Positions 8,135-15,484 of a stretch of 29,604 bases of DNA are shown here, one piece after another. Each line of letters opens with the position of its first letter. Within the stretch, counting starts at the first letter, position 1. The translations under genes and the position numbers were made by a program. This DNA is from Proteobacteria bacterium UBA7420 (GTDB taxonomy: Bacteria; Pseudomonadota; Gammaproteobacteria; Magnimaribacterales; D2472), in NCBI GenBank assembly GCA_002469975.1, contig DKMG01000098.1:1-29604 (forward strand), given 5' to 3'. The notes beneath the pieces were generated by a model, which saw nothing but the letters and a program-made list of their open reading frames with translations, did not search any database and was not told the origin of the DNA.

Positions 8135-8920
8135 ATGGCTGGATTTATAGATATTGCGTGTAATTTTACGCACCCCTCTTTTAAAGAAACATTGCATCAA
8201 GTATTGCAAGATGCTGAAAAGGTTGATGTTAGAAAATTCGTGTTATTGGCTGCAAGTCTGGACGACTTGGACCCAATTCAAAAAATTAAATCCATTGATC
8301 CTTCTAAGTTCTTTGTAACAGCAGGCATTCACCCTCACCATGCAAATGAAATTCTGGCCTTGGCTGGCCTGCCTCTAATTGATAAGCTTAAAGCAATTCA
8401 TCCAGATGCTATAGGTGAAACTGGACTGGACTACTTTAGAAATATTTCGCCACCAGCGGTCCAAAGAGATTCATTTACAATGCACATCGAGATTGCAAAG
8501 GAGCTCAAGAAACCTCTTTATCTTCATCAACGAGACTCTCATGATGACTTTATCAAAATTTTGAAGACCAATCTGACCTCGCTACCAAAATTCGTTGTCC
8601 ACTGCTTTACAGGCAGCCAAAAGCAGCTTGATGACTATTTAGCGCTAGGAGCATACATTGGTTTAACTGGATGGATTTGTGATGAAAAAAGAAACAAAGA
8701 TCTTAGGGCCTCAATTAAAAATATTCCGCTAGATCGATTAATGCTAGAAACCGATAGCCCGTATCTACTCCCAAAAAATTTACCAAACAAGCCAACAAAG
8801 AATATAAACGAACCAAAGTATCTCCCGCATATTGCTAATGAGATTAGTCAACTCATGAAGATTTCAATGCAAGATTTACAAAACGCAACATCTAAAAATA
8901 CTGAATTTTTCTTTAGCTAA
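8135..8920 (+). CDS. tatD: TatD-family metal-dependent DNase
   Basis: This 261-aa TIM-barrel hydrolase is a close match in layout to E. coli TatD, a magnesium-dependent 3'-5' exonuclease. As in TatD proper, the first beta strand reads FIDIACNFTHPSF rather than the His-x-His motif of the YcfH/YjjV relatives. Later metal ligands are present: Glu95 in GETGLDYFRN, His131 in YLHQRDS, His156 in VVHCFTGS and Asp207 in ETDSPYLLP. The segment GLTGWICDEKRN matches TatD specifically. It is transcribed divergently from the thioesterase, and its stop overlaps the end of the convergent racemase gene by 8 nt. There are no tatABC genes beside it. The ribosome-binding site before the ATG is weak. Confidence 0.93.
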   Translation: MAGFIDIACNFTHPSFKETLHQVLQDAEKVDVRKFVLLAASLDDLDPIQKIKSIDPSKFFVTAGIHPHHANEILALAGLPLIDKLKAIHPDAIGETGLDYFRNISPPAVQRDSFTMHIEIAKELKKPLYLHQRDSHDDFIKILKTNLTSLPKFVVHCFTGSQKQLDDYLALGAYIGLTGWICDEKRNKDLRASIKNIPLDRLMLETDSPYLLPKNLPNKPTKNINEPKYLPHIANEISQLMKISMQDLQNATSKNTEFFFS

Positions 8921-10019
8921 AGCAAGCTCTATCAAGCTGAAAGCGATCGCAAAGCTCGTCATTGTTTTGACCAGCTTTAACTGAAGCATGCTTAATTTCA
9001 GGCTTAGAAACAGAAAAACGTGGTGCAGGGTTTGGCTGAATAACACCATCAAAATTAACAAAGGTATCTCTAGCTTTTATGTGGTGGTGGTCGGGTGCTT
9101 CTGAGAGAGATAATACAGGAGCCACACAGGCATCAGAGCCATCAAAGATGGCCGTCCATTCATCTCGGGTCTTAAGCTTAATTTTATCTTGCATCACAGC
9201 TTTCAATTCAGGCCATTGAGTAGAATCCATTTGATTAATAAATCGCTCGTCGGTAATACCTAGTTTTTCTAGCAGGATGCTATAAAACTGAGGTTCTATA
9301 GAGCCAACAGAGAGAAATTTCTTGTCAGAGCACTCATAAGTATCATAGAAATGGGCCGCTCCATCTAGCATGTTTGATTCTCTTTCGTCCTTCCAAAATC
9401 CAGATGCACGGAAAGCATAAAACATAGACATTAAAACAGAGGCTCCATCAACCATAGCCGCATCAACGACCTGCCCTTTGCCGCCATTTTTAATACTTAA
9501 TAATGCTGACACAATGCCTAACGCTAAAAACATACCGCCGCCTCCAAAATCACCCACCAAGTTTAATGGCGGAGCTGGAGTTTCGCCTTTACGCCCCATA
9601 GCCTCTAAGGCACCTGTTAAGGCAATATAATTTATGTCGTGCCCTGCTGTTTTAGCAAGAGGGCCATCTTGACCCCAGCCTGTCATGCGGCCATAAACAA
9701 GATTTTCATTGATGGCCAAGCATTCATCAGGCCCAAGACCCAAGCGCTCCATGACGCCTGGACGAAAACCTTCTATGAGGCCATCTGCTTGTGAGAGTAA
9801 TTTTTTGATCTCTATGATGGTAGCTGGATTTTTAAGATCAGCTGATAGTGATGTTTTTGATCTATGTTGAAAATCTACAACATTGCCTTGGCCATGCTGT
9901 GACTCTCTATCCACCCTGATAACATCCGCACCTAAGTCAGCAAGGATCATGCCACAAAATGGACCAGGTCCAATTCCCGCAAATTCAATAATAGTTATTC
10001 CATTTAATGGTCCGCTCAT
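8913..10019 (-). CDS. Alpha-methylacyl-CoA racemase-like family III CoA-transferase
   Basis: This 368-aa cytosolic protein belongs to the CaiB/BaiF (family III) CoA-transferase fold, and the racemase branch fits best. In alpha-methylacyl-CoA racemase the catalytic pair is His126/Asp156 (mycobacterial numbering). Here His127 sits in AGHDINYIALTGAL and Asp157 in LNLVGDFGGGG, with nearly the same surroundings. Residues 1-60 give the family N-terminus (GITIIEFAGIGPGPFCGMILADLGADVIRVDR). Such enzymes epimerise 2-methylacyl-CoAs so that branched or sterol side chains can enter beta-oxidation. It follows the MMPL transporter gene by 1 nt, suggesting shared expression and perhaps a lipid or isoprenoid substrate; that link is inference. 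The 3' end overlaps tatD tail to tail. Confidence 0.9.
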   Translation of the reverse strand: MSGPLNGITIIEFAGIGPGPFCGMILADLGADVIRVDRESQHGQGNVVDFQHRSKTSLSADLKNPATIIEIKKLLSQADGLIEGFRPGVMERLGLGPDECLAINENLVYGRMTGWGQDGPLAKTAGHDINYIALTGALEAMGRKGETPAPPLNLVGDFGGGGMFLALGIVSALLSIKNGGKGQVVDAAMVDGASVLMSMFYAFRASGFWKDERESNMLDGAAHFYDTYECSDKKFLSVGSIEPQFYSILLEKLGITDERFINQMDSTQWPELKAVMQDKIKLKTRDEWTAIFDGSDACVAPVLSLSEAPDHHHIKARDTFVNFDGVIQPNPAPRFSVSKPEIKHASVKAGQNNDELCDRFQLDRACFS

Positions 10020-10020
10020 G

Positions 10021-12480
10021 TTATGCCTGCCTTGTTTGAAATGCGTTAAAAAAGTTTAAAAGATAAGGTAATAAAGTTAATGATGCAAAAAAAGAAACCA
10101 ATAGAGCAAACGCAGTAAATACACCAAACAATACAGTTGGAGTGAAATTAGAAAATGCAAAAATCATGAATCCCGCCGCTATAGTTGTGGCCGTATAAAA
10201 CACAGCCTGACCAACAGAATGATGGGAGTTCAACACTCTATCATCTAGTGATGCATTGTTCATTTGGACTTCAGTTCTATACCTAATGAGGTAGTGAATA
10301 GTATTATCAACAGCCATGCCAACACTGATGGCTGCTACTGTAATCGTCATCATGTCGAGGGGTATGCCTAGAATTCCTAACATCCCAAGAACTGAGCCTG
10401 CAGTGATTAAATTTGGAGCTAAAGCAATTAATGTAATTTTGAGCGATCGAAACAGCAGTAGCAGCATTAAACCGATTGCTCCAAAAACCAACCCTAAAGA
10501 TTTAATTTGCGAAGAAAAAAGAGATTGCAGCATATTGTTATATAAAACTGCAAGACCAGTAATTTTAAATTGTTCAGGCTCCAAATTAAACTCATTGACT
10601 AGATCAAAATTAATTTTTTGGAGCAGCTCCTTTCTGTTTAGAGTCTCAGCAGACTCTAAAACTCTAGCTGAAATTCTGACACGGGAATCGTCTTCGTTGA
10701 TATACGAGCTTAACAAGGTCTCTTTGATATCGTCAGGTAGCACAGATCTCAATAGGGCGAGTTCAAGATCATTGAGGTCCTGATCATCATTGATCATTCG
10801 AGCTAACTTAATACCACTGGCAACACTAAGCACTTTACCCATCTCTGGAATATCATCCAAGTAATCATGAATCTCTTCAAGCCTAGACAGTGAAGAAGCA
10901 TTCCACCAATACCCAGATGCTGCGCTGGAGTCATCTTCAAATAAATCGTCCTCAAACAAGTCATCATCTGCAAACAGCAATTCATCATCAGCAGCTTGTT
11001 GTGGCTGATCAATTAGAATTTCTAGAGTGGCAGTTCCTCCTAACTCCTGATCCAACAATAGCATCCCCTGATAAATTTCTGTTTCAGGCGAAAAATAATC
11101 AATAAATCTATTTTCTACCTCAAGCTTGGAGACACCATAAATCATAGTCATAGAGGCTAGTGCAAAAAATATAGCAATGTAGCTTCCCCTTATCAAGGTG
11201 AGTTTAGCTAGCTTGTCCGGGATGTTATTGATCCAGGTTGAAGAATGAGTATTATTTGATTTAATAACAAGCTTCATCGCTGCTGGCAGAAAGGTAAAGG
11301 TCAATATAAATGCAAAGGCCATTCCAACCGACATCATTTTACCAAACTCAATCACAGGCTTTATGTCGCCCATGATCAAAGATAAGAATGCTATTGCTGT
11401 TGTAAGAGCAGCAAAGAGGCAAGGCATAACCATCTGATTTAAAGAGAAATAGATGGCGTCATCAGTTGTGTGAGCAACCTTTGAGAGCTCAGTAAATCTG
11501 ACTAATACATGGACGGTTAATGAAATTGTTAGTATGAGCAGCAGTGCAATAAAATTCGATGAAATAACACTGATCTTCCAATCCATCAAACCAAGAATAC
11601 TCGCAGTAAAAACTGTTGTGATCAAAGCATTAAACAGGGGCAGGAATACAAACCATAAATTTTGAAAGAATAGATATAGCATTAAGCAAAATACCAAAGC
11701 GACACCTAAGCCAAATACTGCAAGGTCTGATTTAATAAAAGACATCATATCGTTTGCGATCATTGAGGCTCCACCTAAAAATAAAGTCCCTGAAGATTGC
11801 TTGGAGACTAAGAGCTCTCTGATTTGAGAGATGAGCTCAGCTCTTTGTGCTGATTCTTGCTCATTGATAGAAGAGATTTGCTCATTAATTTTTTTTAATT
11901 CCTCTCTTGTGTCCCTGGAAATTTGAGAACTATCATTAAGCTCATATCGTCTGCTTATTAGCTGTCTGTAAATAGGATTCTCACTGAGGGTAATCTGCAT
12001 GGCGGTGGTTGAACCAGACGCGCTAATAATTAACTCCGAATAAACTGGGTTGTTAAGAATTTCATCTTTGGCAGCCTCCATGTTCAAACCAGGTGTGTCC
12101 AAGGTTTTAAGATTATCCATGAGATCTGATAAGGGCACCTTCGGCTGAAAAAAGATTGGAGCATCTAGAATAGATAAAACAGAGTCCACTCCCGCAAGCC
12201 GCTCTAGGTCGACCTCAAGAGCGCGAATGGTACCAAGCGATTCTGCAGAGAATAAATCTGCATTTGGTGTAAATGTAACAATTAAAAAATCTGAATTACC
12301 AAAAATCTCTCCAGTTTCACGATAAATTTTAAAAGCTTCATCACCCTCTATTACAAGCGCATCTGATGAGGCATCAAGTTTAAAGTTATTCAATCCTGGG
12401 GAAGATACCAAAAGCACCAAAGCAATAATTGATAGAGTCAGCCAAGGTCTTAAAAGTATAGTTTTAAAAATATTATTCAT
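10021..12480 (-). CDS. RND-superfamily MMPL-type transporter
   Basis: This 819-aa inner-membrane protein has the duplicated RND layout: TM1 at about 8-28, a large periplasmic domain to about 245, a block of five helices (about 250-410), TM7 near 432-450, a second periplasmic domain and a final block of five helices. Segments such as ITVAAISVGMAVDNTIHYLIRY in the second block match the MMPL/RND family, whose members export lipids, hopanoids or hydrophobic compounds using the proton gradient. The second periplasmic domain contains an acidic tandem repeat (residues 502-517, LFADD/LFEDD/LFEDD) described separately. The start codon shares one base with the bolA stop (TAATG), and the racemase-like gene follows immediately. 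The cargo is unknown. Confidence 0.88.
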   Translation of the reverse strand: MNNIFKTILLRPWLTLSIIALVLLVSSPGLNNFKLDASSDALVIEGDEAFKIYRETGEIFGNSDFLIVTFTPNADLFSAESLGTIRALEVDLERLAGVDSVLSILDAPIFFQPKVPLSDLMDNLKTLDTPGLNMEAAKDEILNNPVYSELIISASGSTTAMQITLSENPIYRQLISRRYELNDSSQISRDTREELKKINEQISSINEQESAQRAELISQIRELLVSKQSSGTLFLGGASMIANDMMSFIKSDLAVFGLGVALVFCLMLYLFFQNLWFVFLPLFNALITTVFTASILGLMDWKISVISSNFIALLLILTISLTVHVLVRFTELSKVAHTTDDAIYFSLNQMVMPCLFAALTTAIAFLSLIMGDIKPVIEFGKMMSVGMAFAFILTFTFLPAAMKLVIKSNNTHSSTWINNIPDKLAKLTLIRGSYIAIFFALASMTMIYGVSKLEVENRFIDYFSPETEIYQGMLLLDQELGGTATLEILIDQPQQAADDELLFADDDLFEDDLFEDDSSAASGYWWNASSLSRLEEIHDYLDDIPEMGKVLSVASGIKLARMINDDQDLNDLELALLRSVLPDDIKETLLSSYINEDDSRVRISARVLESAETLNRKELLQKINFDLVNEFNLEPEQFKITGLAVLYNNMLQSLFSSQIKSLGLVFGAIGLMLLLLFRSLKITLIALAPNLITAGSVLGMLGILGIPLDMMTITVAAISVGMAVDNTIHYLIRYRTEVQMNNASLDDRVLNSHHSVGQAVFYTATTIAAGFMIFAFSNFTPTVLFGVFTAFALLVSFFASLTLLPYLLNFFNAFQTRQA
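10930..10977 (-). repeat. Tandem acidic pentapeptide repeat inside the MMPL transporter gene
   Basis: Three 15-nt units at 10963-10977, 10945-10959 and 10930-10944 encode LFADD, LFEDD and LFEDD, with one extra Asp codon between the first two. Codons differ between copies (TTT-GAG-GAC against TTT-GAA-GAT), so the duplication is not brand new or has been constrained at protein level. The flanking sequence is also acidic (AADDELLFADDD, then EDDSS). Confidence 0.85.
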
Positions 12481-12788
12481 TATTTCTTATCTCTGTTAGA
12501 GCACTCCGGCGAATGGATGATCTTAGGGTTGAGATTAAACTCCTCGATGGTAAAAGCTTGAATTGATAAAGCATGAATATCCTGCATAGTCTGAGACAAA
12601 ACATTATAAATGCTTTGATGGCGCCTTACCTTTGGGGTCATTAAAAAATCATCCGTCACGATGATGAGCTTAAAGTGTGACTCAGTACCAGCAGGCACAT
12701 TATGCATGAAACTTTCATCAGTGAGGGCAAGGTGCTCTATGGAAAATGCTTCATACAACTCATTGGTAATAATGTCGAAGTAGCTCAT
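12480..12788 (-). CDS. bolA: BolA-family protein
   Basis: This 102-aa cytosolic protein belongs to the BolA family. The diagnostic stretch is DESFMHNVPAGTESHFKLIIVTDDF, followed by the helix RRHQSIYNVLSQTM and then IHALSIQAFTIEEF. BolA proteins bind monothiol glutaredoxins and [2Fe-2S] clusters and affect iron handling, stress responses and cell shape. The length is normal for the group. The ATG at 12788 overlaps the ogt stop by 4 nt in the same GAGCAAGCATGAGC junction seen at yadG and yadH, and the stop shares one base with the transporter start. Its place between a DNA-repair gene and an RND exporter is probably operon packing, although stress-linked co-regulation is possible. Confidence 0.92.
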   Translation of the reverse strand: MSYFDIITNELYEAFSIEHLALTDESFMHNVPAGTESHFKLIIVTDDFLMTPKVRRHQSIYNVLSQTMQDIHALSIQAFTIEEFNLNPKIIHSPECSNRDKK

Positions 12789-13225
12789 GCTTGCTCCAGG
12801 TCCAAAAGAAACTTTTTATTATGAGATCCAAGTGCAAATTCACCGATTGAACCATCTTGCTTTACCACTCTATGACAAGGAATAAATAAAGGGATTGGAT
12901 TAAGCTTGCATGCTGTTCCAACTGCTCTCGAGGCATGCGGGGAACCAACTTTCTCTGCAATAGCTCGATATGATGCTGTGCTTCCTCTTGGTATAGAGCA
13001 AAGAGCATTCCAAACTAGCAATTGAAAATCTGTGCCCTGTAAATCCAAGAGTGGAAGAGATTGCAAGCCCTTGTGAGAAAAAAAGGCATCGATGCTCTTT
13101 TGTAATTTTTGATCTTTTGGGTACTTAGATTGATGCTGGCCGTTAAAGGATAGTTTATTAATCCCTGTGTAGTTATAAACAGCGTTAAAAAAGCCAATAG
13201 GAGTTGAAACGCTTTTAATATTCAT
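12785..13225 (-). CDS. ogt: Methylated-DNA--protein-cysteine methyltransferase
   Basis: This 146-aa suicide enzyme transfers the alkyl group from O6-alkylguanine or O4-alkylthymine to its own cysteine. The active site is Cys117 in IPCHRVV. The helix-turn-helix and recognition segment is GSTASYRAIAEKVGSPHASRAVGTACKLNPIP, with the expected SRAVG and NP motifs. It is somewhat shorter than E. coli Ogt (171 aa). I place the start at the ATG at 13225 (MNIKSVSTPIGFF). The frame is open to 13348, but that extension crosses the tRNA-Gly gene and is not protein-like. The gene is the first of the ogt-bolA-transporter-racemase run and lies 62 nt downstream of the tRNA 3' end, so read-through from the tRNA promoter is possible. 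Confidence 0.92.
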   Translation of the reverse strand: MNIKSVSTPIGFFNAVYNYTGINKLSFNGQHQSKYPKDQKLQKSIDAFFSHKGLQSLPLLDLQGTDFQLLVWNALCSIPRGSTASYRAIAEKVGSPHASRAVGTACKLNPIPLFIPCHRVVKQDGSIGEFALGSHNKKFLLDLEQA

Positions 13226-13287
13226 GTTAGTTATTTTAGCATTTACCTTTAAAAAAATTGAATTTAAAAAAACAAGTGGGAATGCAA

Positions 13288-13362
13288 TGGTGCGGCATCC
13301 GAGATTCGAACTCGGACCATCTGCTTGGAAGGCAGATATACTAGCCATTATACTAATGCCGC
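13288..13362 (-). tRNA. tRNA-Gly(UCC), CCA encoded
   Basis: On the minus strand the acceptor stem is GCGGCAT paired with ATGCCGC, followed by discriminator A and an encoded CCA (13288-13290). The anticodon arm TCTGC-CTTCCAA-GCAGA puts anticodon TCC at 13327-13329, reading GGA/GGG codons. The T arm is CCGAG-TTCGAAT-CTCGG. The D stem is weak, with two G-T pairs (GTAT/GTAT). The body is 72 nt plus CCA. A T7 run follows at about 13266-13272 on the minus strand, without a clear hairpin. Confidence 0.97.
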
Positions 13363-13452
13363 ATATTTAGAGAAAAAATATTTTACACCAAGTTGGTGAA
13401 TAGACATCTAAATTCATTATTCTTTTTACATTATTTCAATTAACATAGATTT

Positions 13453-13647
13453 ATGAAGCTAGACCTCAATCATCTTTCGGAAACTAAAATAGGTTATTTT
13501 TCTCACGGAGCAAGATTAATAGTCATCTCTTTTAAACTTATCTTGCTTGGACTTGCTGGAATTATCCACTCAATATTTCCAATGATACTGGTAACAACTG
13601 TCAGCGACGGCATAAAAAAAATTACTGATGAGATATCTAATTTCTAG
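13453..13647 (+). CDS. Small DUF6356-like membrane protein
   Basis: This 64-aa protein has one hydrophobic segment (about residues 22-47) after a polar N-terminus. The pattern FSHGARL...LLGLAGIIHSIFPMILVTTVSDGIKKI resembles the small DUF6356 family as I remember it: an early His, then a Gly-rich helix, a His before a hydrophobic FP segment, then T-x-S and a short basic helix. It is likely an inner-membrane protein of unknown function. It stands alone on the plus strand between the tRNA and a convergent lipoprotein gene, and its TAG stop shares the palindrome CTAG with the stop of that gene. No strong ribosome-binding site is visible. Confidence 0.6.
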   Translation: MKLDLNHLSETKIGYFSHGARLIVISFKLILLGLAGIIHSIFPMILVTTVSDGIKKITDEISNF

Positions 13648-14378
13648 ATTATTTTATACGATTTAAATAACTCAGATTCACCACAAGTTGCCTGCTCTGC
13701 TAGCAAATCTTGCATCTCTGAGCTAACTTGTAATAATCTCCAATCCTCAAGAAAGGATGCTCGGTCTTCTGCTGAAGGAAAGACAGTGCGCCACTGGAAA
13801 GTTTGTTTTGGAGATGCTGTTTCTAAATAGTGAAGCTCTAATCCTATTGACACATCTGCCAAGGCGCTAATTAATTGCTCAAATACAAGGTTTAAAGTTG
13901 CAAAATTATAATTTTGCAAATAATCACAAGTCATAGTTTCAACCAAGGTTTCTGTGGTCGCAAAAGTGTCTGATTTTAACTTAGAAAAGTTTTTTGATTC
14001 TTGCTCTAATTGACAGTCAGCAATGTTTGAAAATTGTAAAGCTTTTAGAGCGTCGTTTGTTTTATCTAGGAATTGTTGATTCGAATGGTGTAAGACAAGA
14101 TTAAATTCAGATATATCAGTCTGAGAAGGTCTTACAGGGAAATAAAAAAATACCTCGATATTATCTGCATTTTCTTTACTCAGGCGTTCAATCAGACTCG
14201 GAATAAAGCTCTCAAGTGAATTTAGTGAGTGGGAAGGTTTTAATGTGCAGTACTTAAAACTTACCAAAGTTGAGTAATTTGGCTTGATAAAATCTCCGAA
14301 TGAAATACCTACATTTGGTTGATCCCGCCCACAGGATACAAACAAAAAGAGAATGAATCCAAGCAATAGATTTTTCAT
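13644..14378 (-). CDS. Unrecognised lipoprotein with possible internal duplication
   Basis: I do not recognise this 244-aa protein. It begins with a lipoprotein signal (MKNLLLGFILFLFVSC, lipobox FVSC at 13-16), followed by GRDQPN, so it should be a periplasm-facing lipoprotein. The remainder seems to contain two related halves. Residues about 40-115 (YCTLKP, then SLIERLSKENADNIEVFFYFPVRPSQT) parallel about 150-225 (CDYLQNY, then QLISALADVSIGLELHYLETASPKQT); each half ends with an F-x-L or W-R-x-x-F strand and a helix. No catalytic motif is visible. It is divergent from the PhoD-like gene across 38 nt and convergent with the small membrane-protein gene. Function unknown. Confidence 0.8.
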   Translation of the reverse strand: MKNLLLGFILFLFVSCGRDQPNVGISFGDFIKPNYSTLVSFKYCTLKPSHSLNSLESFIPSLIERLSKENADNIEVFFYFPVRPSQTDISEFNLVLHHSNQQFLDKTNDALKALQFSNIADCQLEQESKNFSKLKSDTFATTETLVETMTCDYLQNYNFATLNLVFEQLISALADVSIGLELHYLETASPKQTFQWRTVFPSAEDRASFLEDWRLLQVSSEMQDLLAEQATCGESELFKSYKII

Positions 14379-14416
14379 AGAAGCAAAATTAGGTGAATCG
14401 ATGAGATAATAATATT

Positions 14417-15400
14417 ATGAATAAAAGCTTATGCCTACATATTATATATTTTGTGTTGCTGGTGACTGCCCCCAATGAATTAAAAGCATATAAATTTGGG
14501 CTCGGATCATGCCTGCATCAAGATCAAGATCAACCAATTTGGGATGCTATAGACCGTGAGAGTGTAGATAGTTTTATTTTTCTTGGTGACAACGTTTATG
14601 GTGATACCAGGTCAGGCAAACTAGATAGAATGGAGCAAGCTTACAAAAAGCAAAAATTAAATCTTCCATCTTGGTTAAGTGCTAAGGAAATTCTGACAAT
14701 CTGGGATGATCATGATTATGGGCTTAATGACGGTGGTTCAGACTATCCAAATAAAGCAGCAGCACAGACCCTTTTTATGGATTTTTGGGATATTCCAGCC
14801 AATGATTCTAGGAGGCAAAGAGAAGGTATTTATTTTAATCACTTGCAAGTCATTGAAGGGCTTAAGGTGCAAGTAATTGGCCTCGACACAAGATATTTTC
14901 GATCTAAGCTAACCAAAGGAAACTCAGGTGCATATCAGCCAAACCAGGATCCACTGGCTACCGTTTTAGGTGCTAACCAATGGTTATGGCTTGAGCAGAC
15001 GCTTCAATCAAGCTCTGCAGATCTTATTATTCTGCTCTCATCTATTCAGATTCTTGCAACAAATCATCGATACGAAAAATGGGCAAACTTTCCGCTCGAA
15101 AGGTTAAGGCTGTTAGAGTTTATTGAGCAACACTCAAAAAGCAAAACAATTATTGCTATTTCTGGAGACAGACATAGATCAGGAATTTATCAGTACAATA
15201 ATTTTATTGAATTCACAGCTTCTGGATTAAATAAAGCTGGCTCAAAGAATAATGAATCAGACCCCCTCTTGCTCACTCAAACCTATCCAGAAAATAATTT
15301 TGGACTTCTTGATATTAATCCTAGAACAAAAGAATTAAGGCTCTCTATTCAAGACGTGAATGGACTGGAGCTGGAGTCAGTGATGGTTCCTATTAAATAA
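14417..15400 (+). CDS. PhoD-like secreted metallophosphatase
   Basis: This 327-aa protein has an N-terminal signal peptide (MNKSLCLHIIYFVLLVTAPNELKA) and the PhoD-type phosphoesterase core. The family start GLGSC is at 28-32, GDNVYGDT at 57-64 and the metal/catalytic motif TIWDDHDYGLND at about 94-105. A C-terminal ISGDRHRSGIY supplies further metal-binding His/Asp. PhoD enzymes are calcium/iron-dependent alkaline phosphatases or phosphodiesterases acting outside the cytoplasm. At 327 aa it is shorter than Bacillus PhoD and resembles the compact PhoD-like group in Gram-negative bacteria. A role in acquiring phosphorus from organic esters is likely but not shown by context, since no Pho box was recognised. 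No clear Shine-Dalgarno precedes the ATG. Confidence 0.88.
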   Translation: MNKSLCLHIIYFVLLVTAPNELKAYKFGLGSCLHQDQDQPIWDAIDRESVDSFIFLGDNVYGDTRSGKLDRMEQAYKKQKLNLPSWLSAKEILTIWDDHDYGLNDGGSDYPNKAAAQTLFMDFWDIPANDSRRQREGIYFNHLQVIEGLKVQVIGLDTRYFRSKLTKGNSGAYQPNQDPLATVLGANQWLWLEQTLQSSSADLIILLSSIQILATNHRYEKWANFPLERLRLLEFIEQHSKSKTIIAISGDRHRSGIYQYNNFIEFTASGLNKAGSKNNESDPLLLTQTYPENNFGLLDINPRTKELRLSIQDVNGLELESVMVPIK

Positions 15401-15472
15401 TATCACTCAATCCTTTGTTGGCGGTCTATGAACTTTGGAATAAAAATAGTATCTTAAATAGATACAGCTACT

Positions 15473-15478
15473 AGAGGG
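15473..15478 (+). promoter_or_regulatory. Ribosome-binding site of amidohydrolase gene
   Basis: AGAGGG ends 6 nt before the ATG at 15485. It is one of the few strong Shine-Dalgarno sequences in this window and fixes the start, which also gives an intact signal peptide. Confidence 0.75.
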
Positions 15479-15484
15479 AAAGCT

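Noticed and set aside
8093..8209. Upstream extension of the thioesterase frame
   Set aside because: It would overlap the start of the divergent tatD gene by 75 nt, and the added residues are unlike the family.
10316..10783. Plus-strand open frame of 155 codons
   Set aside because: It is antisense to the last part of the MMPL transporter gene, with low-complexity Ser/Ile content and no family resemblance.
13226..13348. Upstream extension of the ogt frame
   Set aside because: It crosses the tRNA-Gly gene and does not resemble any Ogt N-terminus; the ATG at 13225 gives a family-like protein.
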